Shown here: one piece after another, positions 8,392 through 15,522 of the stretch
How the letters are laid out: every line of letters begins with the position of its first letter
How positions within the stretch are numbered: the first letter of the stretch is position 1
Source: Deltaproteobacteria bacterium
GTDB taxonomy: Bacteria > Desulfobacterota > DSM-4660 > Desulfatiglandales > Desulfatiglandaceae
Direction of reading: 5' to 3'
NCBI GenBank assembly: GCA_021159525.1
Contig: JAGHEC010000092.1
Location: 1-27,378 of the forward strand
Length of the DNA stretch: 27,378 nucleotides
Program-made: the position numbers and the translations under genes
Notes under the pieces: model-generated
The model's database searches: none
The model's input: only the letters and a program-made list of their open reading frames with translations
Told to the model about the DNA's origin: nothing

Positions 8392-8547
8392 ATGGAAGCA
8401 CAAAACGATCGGAAGGTCCAAAAGAAGGCATTTTTCCACGCCGAGGGCGTGACCTATTTCGACAAAAGTACAGAGCGAACCATCTTCTTTGTTTTGACCG
8501 TCATCATGCTCGTCTGCGGCGTTTTCGCAAAGCTCGGGATATTTTGA
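8392..8547 (+). CDS. 51-aa single-span membrane protein, possible transporter companion
   Basis: A small protein with a charged N-terminal half (FFHAEGVTYFDKSTER) and one C-terminal membrane helix (residues ~31-48, IFFVLTVIMLVCGVFAKLG). The ATG at 8392 has GGAGG 8 nt upstream (8379-8383); a TTG at 8353 would lengthen it but lacks such a site. It lies 117 bp after the SLC13 gene on the same strand. I do not recognise a family. Its size, topology and position are like those of small auxiliary subunits of secondary transporters, but that role is inference. Confidence 0.7.
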   Translation: MEAQNDRKVQKKAFFHAEGVTYFDKSTERTIFFVLTVIMLVCGVFAKLGIF

Positions 8548-8741
8548 TTGATGATGAGTGATGCATGATTGTCAATGGGACGGGGCAAAGGAACGGGCAT
8601 GCCCCTCCCTTTGACATGCAAAAGGACAAGGGCAATCGTTGATTGCATCGTCCAAACACGAGCGCCATATCGATAACCGACTGTTAGTCGTTGACACAAA
8701 AGACATTCATAAAGAACCGGCACGGAGGTCAACCAAGCATC
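8548..8741. other. Intergenic region with small inverted repeats
   Basis: No gene is seen. It holds several short hairpins: GCAATC/GATTGC at 8632-8646 with a 3-nt loop, a GGGCATGCCC palindrome near 8595, and CGACT/AGTCG around 8678-8690. None has a terminator-like U-run. The region separates the small membrane protein from the Yip1-like gene. Confidence 0.4.
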
Positions 8742-9284
8742 GTGGATCAACAAGCAATAATCGATAATCGTTTCTCCCTTGCCTTTTATTTACAGGCGCT
8801 CACCCGGTTGTTGAGTTCACCGGGCCGGTTTTTCAGCGAGCTTCCACGGGAATCCGGGGTCGTGCAGCCATTGGGCTTCTTGATCACATCCGCCCTGTTC
8901 AATGCAGGGGCTGGAATGACTACGCTCCAGGACGGCCGCCTGCTCATGGCCGGCATCTGGATCGTCAACGCCGCGGTCATGCCGGTGATCCTGGCAGGCA
9001 TCAGCTTTATGGCCATGACCATGTCCATGGGAAACCGGACATCCTTTCAGAGGCTTTTCTCCGTCTATGCCTTTGCCTCTGGCGTCACACTCCTGGCATC
9101 CTGGATACCGCTTTTGGTGTGGATTACTGAACCATGGAAATGGTGTCTTGCGACCATCGGCATGGTCAGGGCGTGCGGACTTAAACGGCTCCATGCCGTT
9201 CTCATTATGGCCGTTACCATCTTCATATCAATCCTTCTTCTTTGGTCTGTATGTCCCATCATCACCTTCCTCAAAAGCCTATGA
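8742..9284 (+). CDS. Yip1-domain-like multi-span membrane protein
   Basis: A 180-aa protein with about five predicted membrane segments and an N-terminal amphipathic stretch (ALTRLLSSPGRFFSEL) of the kind that opens bacterial Yip1-domain proteins. The function is unknown; bacterial Yip1 proteins have no settled role. The start is uncertain. The GTG at 8742 follows GGAGG (8724-8728) at a rather long 13-nt spacing, and a TTG at 8691 would add 17 residues with no visible ribosome binding site. It is the last gene before the hairpin at 9321 and probably ends the upstream transcription unit. Confidence 0.65.
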   Translation: MDQQAIIDNRFSLAFYLQALTRLLSSPGRFFSELPRESGVVQPLGFLITSALFNAGAGMTTLQDGRLLMAGIWIVNAAVMPVILAGISFMAMTMSMGNRTSFQRLFSVYAFASGVTLLASWIPLLVWITEPWKWCLATIGMVRACGLKRLHAVLIMAVTIFISILLLWSVCPIITFLKSL

Positions 9285-9320
9285 ATCCTCCCACGCCTGT
9301 ACATCAGGCGCCCACCCCAC

Positions 9321-9345
9321 GGGCGGGCCTCTTTGAGACCCGCCC
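9321..9345 (+). terminator. GC-rich hairpin after the Yip1-like gene
   Basis: GGGCGGG (9321-9327) pairs with CCCGCCC (9339-9345), and CTC/GAG extends the stem inwards across one mismatch. A pyrimidine-rich tract (CCTCCTCTTC) follows rather than a clean U-run. The position 37 bp after a stop codon fits a terminator. Confidence 0.45.
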
Positions 9346-9482
9346 CCTCCTCTTCAACAGAATCTGTAAATATCCCCCCCCTGACAGGGATACCGGTTGA
9401 AAAAAACGTCAATGACCTGTATAAAACCGAATTGCGCCCATGGGGCGTTTGTTGTCGTATTTAAGCAAACCAGGAGGATTGG

Positions 9483-12431
9483 ATGAGCGAGCAATTAACA
9501 GTGAAACAATTGACCGAGCGGGTCAGGGCACTGGAAGAACAGATCGCAAGGCGCGAAGAGAGTGAAAGGACCCTTCAGGAAAGCAAGGCATGGTTGTCGC
9601 AGGTCCTCCAGGAGATACCCATTCCCACCTTTGTGATTGACCGCGAGCATCGGGTAACCCATATCAACAAGTCCTTCGAGACCCTTACCGGCATCTCCGC
9701 AAAGGATATTCTCGGCACCCGAAATCAGTGGAAGGCCTTTTATCCCACTGAGAGACCGACCATGGCCGACCTGATCCTGGATAATGCCTCGGAAGGCGAC
9801 ATCGCCAGGTATTACAAGGGTGGGTATCAGAAATCGGCCCTCCTGGAGGGAGGCTACCAGTCGGAACGTCTGTTTCGCCACCTCAGGGATGGGAGCCGGT
9901 GGCTCTTCTTTACTGCATCGCCCTTAAAGGATGCATCAGGAAAGCTGATCGGCGCCATTGAGACGCTTCAAGACATCACCGAACAAAAGAAGGCTGAGCT
10001 GGCCCTCAAAAAATCAGAGCGTCGCATGCGAACCCTTCTGGATTTTGTTCCCTATCCGATCGTGGTATTTACCCTGACAGGCCGGGTATACTACCTGAAC
10101 CCGGCCTTTACCGAAACATTCGGCTGGACCTTGGATGAATTGGAAGGAAAGACCATCCCCTATACGCCCCCGGGCCTTGAAGAAGAAACCGGCAAGGCCA
10201 TCAGGGAACTGCTGGAAAAGAAGGTCATTCTTCGACACGAAACCAAGCGGCTCACAAAAGACGGCCGGATCCTGGACGTGGTAATGAGGGCCGTGGTTTA
10301 CTCCGAGGACAAGAATGAACCGGCAGGAGAGCTGGTGCTGTTGAGGGATATCACCCGCGAGAAAAAGATCGCCCGCATGAACCAGACCATCCTCCGTTTC
10401 AGCACCTCTCTCCATGAGTATCCCGAGATGGAAAATCTCCTGGACTATATCAGCGCTGAGATCAAGCAGCTCCTGGATGCCGAAGGGGGCCTCGTGGTCC
10501 TTCTGGATGAAGAAAATCAGGAGCTTTACTACAAGGGCGCTGCATTTGACGACAATATAACCCAGGAGCGGATAAAGGAGATCCGATTCCCCGCGGACAG
10601 AAGCGTGGCTGGAAAGGTCATCAGGACAGGTGAACCGATCGTTGTTCCGGATACGTCAATGGAGCCGGATTTCTTTCCCGGCGTGGACAAAAAACTCGGC
10701 TATCATACCCGGAACATCTTAGAGGTCCCGCTGAAAAGCGGCGACCGGATTATCGGAGCACTGTGCGCACGCAACAAGAAGGACGGGAATTTCGACGAGA
10801 CAGATCTTGAATTGTTGAACATGATGGCCGGGACCGTTGCCCTGGCCATAGAGAACGCCAGGTTTTCCAAGGAAATCATAGAGGCCTACCGCACCAACGA
10901 AGCGCTCCTCAGAATCAGTCGTGCCCTCCCGGAATACCCTGAACTGGAGCCGCTCCAGGACTATATCAGCCAGGAGGTCAAACGGCTTCTGGATTCAGAG
11001 GGGGCGCTTGTGATCCTGCTGGATGATGAAAAACAGGAGCTCTACTTCATAGGCGCGGCCTATGATGATACAGCCACGGAGAAACGGATCAAGGAAATCC
11101 GCTTCCCCCTTGACGAACTGGTGGCAGGAAAGGTTATCCGGACAGGCAAGCCTCTCATCGTATCCGACACCGCCACAGATCGGAAGCTTCACAGTGAGAG
11201 GGACAAGAAGCTTGGTTATCATACCCGCAATCTGCTCCTGGTGCCCTTGAAAAGCAAGGATCGCATTATCGGGGTCTTGTGCGCCATCAACAAAAAGGGA
11301 GACGAGCCTTTTGACCAGGCTAATGTGGAGCTGCTCAGCATGATTGCCGGAACCGTGGCCCTTTCCATTGATAACGCCCGATTTGCCGAGGAATTGAAGC
11401 GGGCCTATATCGAGGTGAGCAGTATGAACCGGGCCAAGGACAAGGTAATCAACCACCTCTCCCATGAATTGAAGACCCCTGTGTCGGTCCTGTCAGGCTC
11501 CCTCAGCATACTTGAGAAACATCTAAAACAGCTTCCCACGGACAAATGGAAAAACACCATTGCCCGGAGCAAGAAAAACCTGGAGCGCATTATAGAAATT
11601 CAGGGTCAGGTGGAGGATATCATGCGGGAACGGCAATACCGGTCCCACGGTGTTTTGACCCAATTGCTTCGGGAATGTGCGGATGAGCTGGAAACACTGA
11701 TCGCGGAGGAGGTTGGAGAAAACGCGGTGGTTGAGACCGTCCGAAAGAAGATTGACGACCTCTTCGGCCCCAAGAAGCTGGAGCCCAAAGAATCGGCCCT
11801 GGACCGGACCGTCAACCAAAGGATTGAAGCCCTTGAGCCCCTGTTTTCACATCGACAGGTCCACATCGAGCGCCGACTCGAACCTGCGCCGTCTGTCTGC
11901 ATGCCCCTGGATCCTTTGCATAAGATCATTGACGGGCTTATCAAAAATGCCATTGAAAATACCCCGGACGAAGGAAAGATAGAGATTACGGTCAGGCAAA
12001 GGGACGGGGGTGCCGAACTGGTGGTGCGCGACTACGGAGTGGGAATCATCGAAGAGGATCAACGGCGCATATTCGATGGCTTTTTTGCCACCCAGGACAC
12101 AATGGCCTATTCCTCCAAACGGGCCTTTGACTTCAATGCCGGAGGCAAAGGAGCGGATCTGCTGCGCATGAAAATCTTCTCCGAACGATACGGGTTTGAA
12201 ATCCAAATGGAATCGACCCGGTGCCAATACATACCCACAAGCACCGATGTTTGCCCTGGACGAATCAGCGAGTGCGCCTATTGCAAAACCAGAGAAGATT
12301 GTTTCCAGTCAGGGGGGAGCGCCTTTACTGTTTATTTTCCGGCCAAGGGAGAAGCCGAATCGCTGTCTGCCTCCCATAATGCCTGGATCCGGCAGCTCTC
12401 CGACAGGGCCGTTGAAGAAAAGGCATCGTGA
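9483..12431 (+). CDS. Soluble PAS-PAS-GAF-GAF sensor histidine kinase with Cys-rich insertion
   Basis: A 982-aa cytoplasmic kinase with no membrane segment. In order: a coiled coil (residues ~5-40), PAS 1 (~35-170), PAS 2 (~175-300), GAF 1 (~310-460), GAF 2 (~470-630), HisKA with acceptor His661 (NHLSHELKTP), and an ATPase domain. The ATPase has an N box (LIKNAIENTP) and G1 (DYGVGI), but its G2 region reads GGKGADLLRMK instead of GTGLGL. Near the C terminus it carries five cysteines (914, 924, 931, 934, 940), a possible metal or redox site inside the catalytic fold. The two GAF domains are close copies of each other. AGGAGG stands 5 nt before the ATG. No receiver gene is adjacent; the stop codon overlaps the next gene's start. 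The GAF and PAS ligands are unknown; redox or small-molecule sensing is plausible. Confidence 0.9.
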   Translation: MSEQLTVKQLTERVRALEEQIARREESERTLQESKAWLSQVLQEIPIPTFVIDREHRVTHINKSFETLTGISAKDILGTRNQWKAFYPTERPTMADLILDNASEGDIARYYKGGYQKSALLEGGYQSERLFRHLRDGSRWLFFTASPLKDASGKLIGAIETLQDITEQKKAELALKKSERRMRTLLDFVPYPIVVFTLTGRVYYLNPAFTETFGWTLDELEGKTIPYTPPGLEEETGKAIRELLEKKVILRHETKRLTKDGRILDVVMRAVVYSEDKNEPAGELVLLRDITREKKIARMNQTILRFSTSLHEYPEMENLLDYISAEIKQLLDAEGGLVVLLDEENQELYYKGAAFDDNITQERIKEIRFPADRSVAGKVIRTGEPIVVPDTSMEPDFFPGVDKKLGYHTRNILEVPLKSGDRIIGALCARNKKDGNFDETDLELLNMMAGTVALAIENARFSKEIIEAYRTNEALLRISRALPEYPELEPLQDYISQEVKRLLDSEGALVILLDDEKQELYFIGAAYDDTATEKRIKEIRFPLDELVAGKVIRTGKPLIVSDTATDRKLHSERDKKLGYHTRNLLLVPLKSKDRIIGVLCAINKKGDEPFDQANVELLSMIAGTVALSIDNARFAEELKRAYIEVSSMNRAKDKVINHLSHELKTPVSVLSGSLSILEKHLKQLPTDKWKNTIARSKKNLERIIEIQGQVEDIMRERQYRSHGVLTQLLRECADELETLIAEEVGENAVVETVRKKIDDLFGPKKLEPKESALDRTVNQRIEALEPLFSHRQVHIERRLEPAPSVCMPLDPLHKIIDGLIKNAIENTPDEGKIEITVRQRDGGAELVVRDYGVGIIEEDQRRIFDGFFATQDTMAYSSKRAFDFNAGGKGADLLRMKIFSERYGFEIQMESTRCQYIPTSTDVCPGRISECAYCKTREDCFQSGGSAFTVYFPAKGEAESLSASHNAWIRQLSDRAVEEKAS

Positions 12432-13393
12432 GGATCTCCGGGCAGAGGCGCCTGCACCCTTCCATGCAACGCTACAGAGATTTCAATACCTATCTGAGAG
12501 AGATCTTCGGCGAACGGGTCCAGAAGATATCCCTGGATGCAGGGCTGAGTTGCCCTAACCGAGACGGAACCATTTCCACGAAGGGGTGTCTTTTTTGCGA
12601 CCGCCGGGGATCGGGTACCGGCGCCTTCGCAGACAAAGGCCTCTCAATTGACGAGCAGATTATCCTGGCAAAGAAAAATATCCAGCGGCGCTACAAGGCA
12701 CGGAAATTTATCGCCTATTTCCAGTCATTCACCAATACCTACGGCCCTATCCCCCGACTCAAATCCCTTTATGACCGGGCCCTGGCCCACCCGGATATGG
12801 TGGGGCTGTCTGTAGCCACACGACCTGACTGTGTGGACAAGGACGTACTGGCACTCATCCGCTCCTATCAGAGGGATCGCCTTGTGTGGCTTGAGTATGG
12901 TCTCCAATCGTCTCACGATGCAACACTCCGGCGCATCCAACGAGGCCATGATGCGGCCTGCTTTGAAAGGAGCGTTCGAATGGCCGCGGCCCGGGGAATA
13001 AACATATGCGCCCACATCATCCTGGGACTTCCCGGCGAAGACCGCGACATGATGCTTGAGACCGCCCGGTATCTGTCGCGCCTTCCTGTTCAGGGGGTCA
13101 AGATTCATCTCCTGTACGTGGTCAAGGGAACCCCCCTGGCCCAGCTTCATGACCGAGGTGAATTCAGGTGCCTGGAGCGGGAGGAATATGCAAACCTGGT
13201 GGTGGACGTCCTGGAGCTGCTCCCCCCCGATATGGTGATTCAGCGACTCACCGGCGATCCCCCACGATCGGAACTGGCGGCCCCAACATGGGCGCTGGAA
13301 AAACAGACCAATTTAAGGTGTATCCAGGATGCCCTTGAAAGGAGAAGAACATGGCAGGGGAGGCTTTTTCAGGGATCTACTGCGCAAAGATGA
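12428..13393 (+). CDS. Radical SAM protein, TIGR01212/YhcC family
   Basis: A 321-aa radical SAM enzyme of the YhcC/YtqA type. The cluster-binding cysteines C42, C54 and C57 sit in the family's unusual C-x11-C-x2-C spacing (CPNRDGTISTKGCLFC), not the common CxxxCxxC. Other family blocks are present: YFQSFTNTYGP, VGLSVATRPDC, WLEYGLQSSHDATL and HIILGLPGE. The Bacillus relative YtqA has, as I recall, been linked to wobble-uridine modification in tRNA; the E. coli YhcC role is unclear. The GTG start overlaps the kinase stop by 4 bp (GTGA), implying translational coupling; an in-frame ATG at 12464 is the alternative. The 3' end overlaps the next gene by 43 bp. Confidence 0.85.
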   Translation: MRISGQRRLHPSMQRYRDFNTYLREIFGERVQKISLDAGLSCPNRDGTISTKGCLFCDRRGSGTGAFADKGLSIDEQIILAKKNIQRRYKARKFIAYFQSFTNTYGPIPRLKSLYDRALAHPDMVGLSVATRPDCVDKDVLALIRSYQRDRLVWLEYGLQSSHDATLRRIQRGHDAACFERSVRMAAARGINICAHIILGLPGEDRDMMLETARYLSRLPVQGVKIHLLYVVKGTPLAQLHDRGEFRCLEREEYANLVVDVLELLPPDMVIQRLTGDPPRSELAAPTWALEKQTNLRCIQDALERRRTWQGRLFQGSTAQR

Positions 13394-13917
13394 CAATCGG
13401 CCGGCTCCACATCTATCTGGCATCTACAGAAAGGGGGGCGCTCCGGGTAGGCCTTGGGCTGGACGATCACTTGCCCCCTGCTCAGTTTTTCAGACGGGTA
13501 TTCCCGGACCTGCAGCTCATTCAAGATCTCCGGATGAATCAACCCCTCGCCGATGCCGTGGAGGCATGTTTACACAACAGGCCCCCGAAGAGACACCTTC
13601 CCCTCCATGTCTCCTTCACCCCGTTTCAGAAACGGGCGCTGGAAGCAGTGGCGGCCATACCCTTTGGCCAGACACGAACCTATGGGGCAGTGGCCTCGGC
13701 AATGGGAAGCCCCCAAGGCGCCAGGGCCGTGGGACAGGTTATGGGGAAAAACCCGCTGCCACTGATCTTTCCGTGACATCGCGTGGTGGCTGCCGGGGGT
13801 CTTGGCGGTTTTGGAAGCGGCCTGAATGTGAAACGCTGGTTGCTGGACTATGAGGCGGTTTTTCTTGAAGAACAGGGTTATTTATGTGGTTCGCCCAGCT
13901 TTTCCCGAAGGGCCTGA
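13351..13917 (+). CDS. ogt: Selenocysteine-containing O6-alkylguanine-DNA alkyltransferase (TGA at active site)
   Basis: Read with TGA 13774-13776 as selenocysteine, this is a 188-aa alkyltransferase of the Ogt/MGMT family, which repairs O6-alkylguanine by moving the alkyl group to an active-site residue. The DNA-binding helix region (FTPFQKRALEAVAAIPFGQTRTYGAVASAMG) and the NPLPLIFP segment lead to residue 142. There the invariant PCHRV motif becomes P-U-HRVVAAGG, followed in frame by GFGSGLNVKRWLLDYE, the normal family C terminus. A stop at the TGA would remove the catalytic residue and motif while leaving the rest conserved. A SECIS-like hairpin follows. AAGGAG at 13339-13344 supports the ATG. 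The 5' end overlaps the radical SAM gene by 43 bp, and the 3' end overlaps the convergent gene by 40 bp. A nonsense mutation is the alternative but fits poorly. Confidence 0.85.
13774..13809 (+). promoter_or_regulatory. Candidate bacterial SECIS element and recoded UGA
   Basis: Immediately after the in-frame TGA, GCTGCC (13789-13794) can pair with GGCGGT (13804-13809) around a 9-nt loop GGGGGTCTT. The loop contains the G-U characteristic of bacterial SECIS loops, 23-24 nt after the TGA, and shares GGTCT with the E. coli fdhF element. Two of the six pairs are G-U wobbles. The hairpin lies inside the coding frame, as in other bacterial selenoprotein genes. Confidence 0.7.
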
Positions 13918-14423
13918 TCCAGGGCGATCTTGTATTCTGCAGACCCGGGGGTCAGCGACTGGTTTTGGGCCAATTGGACGATGATTTCACTTTCCACCTT
14001 TTCGAACTGACTGCGGCTCTGGCTGATGACGCGATCGACGGCATGATAGATTTCTTCATCCGTGCCGTAAATCTCAATAACATCCGGATCGTTGATAAGG
14101 ACTTCCATCAGATACTGGGTCATATACAGGGAATAGGGATTGGGGTGCGGAACCAGGTTACGGATGGGCGAAACAAAGTATCTGAAATCAAACTCGGAGC
14201 TGTTGAGGGCCATTTTCAGGCCTTTGAGGAGGGAGTCGGAAACAGCCGCTGCATTGTCGCTTTCAATGATTTTCTCTTCCAATAAGGTCTGACGCAGTTT
14301 ATTGTGGATCTCGGGAAGTTTGAACCGGAAAAATCTTCCTTGTTGAAAGGCCCTCTTTTTCTCCTGCCTCTCCAGCCTGTTAATTAACTTGTCCTGAACC
14401 CTGCCCGAATCTCGTGTATACAT
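13878..14423 (-). CDS. Conserved-looking hypothetical protein, helical
   Basis: A 181-aa soluble, highly charged and probably all-helical protein that I do not recognise. The N terminus is basic (QEKKRAFQQGRFFRFKLPEIH); a middle segment (FVSPIRNLVPHPNPYSLYMTQYLMEVLI) and an acidic C-terminal half follow. There are no membrane segments or catalytic motifs. The ATG at 14423 is chosen because it follows the fmdB-like stop by 16 bp; a longer reading to 14486 would overlap that gene. It is the last gene of a three-gene minus-strand set, and its 3' end overlaps the selenoprotein gene tail to tail by 40 bp. Confidence 0.7.
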   Translation of the reverse strand: MYTRDSGRVQDKLINRLERQEKKRAFQQGRFFRFKLPEIHNKLRQTLLEEKIIESDNAAAVSDSLLKGLKMALNSSEFDFRYFVSPIRNLVPHPNPYSLYMTQYLMEVLINDPDVIEIYGTDEEIYHAVDRVISQSRSQFEKVESEIIVQLAQNQSLTPGSAEYKIALDQALREKLGEPHK

Positions 14424-14439
14424 GAAAACCCTTTGCCGC

Positions 14440-14745
14440 CTATTCCTTGCTCTTGGAAGGCGTAGGCGCTTTGCTTTTGGGCTCACTGGCCTGGGAGCTT
14501 ACGGTTGTATCTTTACCCCCCCCGGAACCCTTTTGCTTGCCTCCTCGATACCCGGTGTTCGACTTGGAGGCATAGTCAGTCACGTACCAGCCTGTTCCTT
14601 TCAGATGAAATGTGCTTTGGGAAATGAGTTTTTTGATCTGATGAGAATGACACGCTTCGCATTCGGTAATGGGCGGATCTGAAAATTTCTGTAAGACCTC
14701 CATATGGTGTCCGCATGCATCGCATTCATATTCGTAGATCGGCAT
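14440..14745 (-). CDS. FmdB-family zinc ribbon protein
   Basis: A 101-aa protein that begins MPIYEYECDACGH, the hallmark of the FmdB/CxxC_CxxC_SSSS regulatory-type family, with zinc-binding pairs C8/C11 and C29/C32. After the ribbon comes a TFHLKGTGWYVTDY block, followed by a low-complexity Gly/Ser/Lys tail (~70-101) that is probably disordered. AAGGAG precedes the ATG on the minus strand by 9 nt. Neighbouring genes lie 16-17 bp away on both sides, so it is in an operon. Family function is poorly defined; FmdB was first proposed as a regulator of amide and formamide use, which need not apply here. Confidence 0.9.
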   Translation of the reverse strand: MPIYEYECDACGHHMEVLQKFSDPPITECEACHSHQIKKLISQSTFHLKGTGWYVTDYASKSNTGYRGGKQKGSGGGKDTTVSSQASEPKSKAPTPSKSKE

Positions 14746-14762
14746 TCTGTCTTCTCCTTCCT

Positions 14763-15323
14763 TTATCCGGCTCCTATCTGGCAGATCCTGTGGCCCCGAT
14801 AGGAATCCAGAACATAATCCAGTTTGGCCAGCGAGGACCTCTTTAATATTTCATAAGTCAACGAGTGGACGATCTCTTCTTCCTCAGCCCGCTCTGTCTC
14901 CGTTGCCTCAAAACTTTGAAAGAACTTGGAGAATCTGACGATATGGACCAGTTCGTGGGTAAGGATATAAACCAAAAACGGCAGCAACGCCAGATTGTTG
15001 TCCCTCTTGAGAGCCCTGAGAATAAGGTGATCCTGAAGGCAGATAAAATAGAAATCGCGCGTCTTGCTCCTGGGTTCAAAATCTTGAAGCACTCTTACGC
15101 CCTTGCTCAATACGGCCAGCGCAAAGCTGCTGATCTCTTCTCCGTTCAAAGAGCAAAGGGTCTTGACATCATAGCCATACCGCTTCGCCTGCCCGATCGA
15201 TGTCTTGAAGAAATTACCCGTTGCATCTTCTGCAATGTCGAGGGCATCGCTGACGGTAACAATCTCATCCTGCCCGAAAAAGACCACTTCTAACGGCTCT
15301 TCAATGGGATGAAAGTCAGACAA
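14763..15323 (-). CDS. HExxH-motif protein, possible zinc-dependent hydrolase
   Basis: A protein of up to 186 aa with a THELVHIVRFSKF segment (about residue 125), matching the HExxH zinc-peptidase signature, followed ~20 residues later by an acidic run (ETERAEEEEIVH) that could supply a third ligand. No signal peptide is seen. I do not recognise the family, and the metallopeptidase reading rests on the motif alone. The start is doubtful: the longest frame begins at a TTG (15323) with no ribosome binding site, and a promoter-like pair at 15324-15351 would place the transcript start after it. The GTG at 15287 (codon 13) may be the true start. First gene of the three-gene minus-strand set. Confidence 0.6.
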   Translation of the reverse strand: MSDFHPIEEPLEVVFFGQDEIVTVSDALDIAEDATGNFFKTSIGQAKRYGYDVKTLCSLNGEEISSFALAVLSKGVRVLQDFEPRSKTRDFYFICLQDHLILRALKRDNNLALLPFLVYILTHELVHIVRFSKFFQSFEATETERAEEEEIVHSLTYEILKRSSLAKLDYVLDSYRGHRICQIGAG

Positions 15324-15351
15324 AAAATAAGAGCATCCCGATATTTGTCAA
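15324..15351 (-). promoter_or_regulatory. Possible sigma-70 promoter for the HExxH operon
   Basis: On the minus strand TTGACA (15346-15351) is followed after 16 bp by TATTTT (15324-15329). The -35 is perfect and the -10 matches 4 of 6. Because the hexamer abuts the TTG start of the longest reading, it argues for a downstream start codon. Confidence 0.4.
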
Positions 15352-15371
15352 TATTTGATCAGGATTTTTGT

Positions 15372-15448
15372 TGGTGGCGGTGACTGGATTTGAACCAGTG
15401 ACTCTACGGATATGAGCCGTATGCTCTGACCAACTGAGCTACACCGCC
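15372..15448 (-). tRNA. tRNA-Met (CAT), elongator
   Basis: A 77-nt cloverleaf on the minus strand: acceptor stem GGCGGTG/CACCGCC, D arm with AGCTCAGTTGG, anticodon stem TACGG/CCGTA around CTCATAT (anticodon CAT, complement at 15412-15414), and T loop TTCAAAT. The discriminator A and the CCA end are encoded. The first pair is G-C, not the unpaired C-A of initiator tRNA, so this is an elongator Met type; a lysidine-modified Ile2 tRNA is less likely. Confidence 0.95.
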
Positions 15449-15470
15449 GTCTCCTTCGCCGCATTCTATA

Positions 15471-15498
15471 AATGTAGCTAAATTTTCTTTTTTGTCAA
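15471..15498 (-). promoter_or_regulatory. Probable tRNA-Met promoter
   Basis: On the minus strand TTGACA (15493-15498), a 16-bp spacer and TACATT (15471-15476) lie 22 bp before the tRNA 5' end. The -35 is perfect and the -10 matches 4 of 6. Confidence 0.55.
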
Positions 15499-15522
15499 TC
15501 AAATAATGACAGAAGGCATCAA

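Noticed and set aside
13351..13776. A 141-aa truncated alkyltransferase or pseudogene ending at the TGA
   Set aside because: The frame continues with conserved family sequence after the TGA, the TGA replaces precisely the catalytic Cys, and a SECIS-like hairpin follows. A random nonsense mutation is unlikely to land there with nothing else damaged.
13329..13853. A 174-codon + strand frame overlapping the alkyltransferase
   Set aside because: It is Pro/Gly/Arg-rich shadow sequence in another frame of the alkyltransferase gene, with no ribosome binding site or family resemblance.
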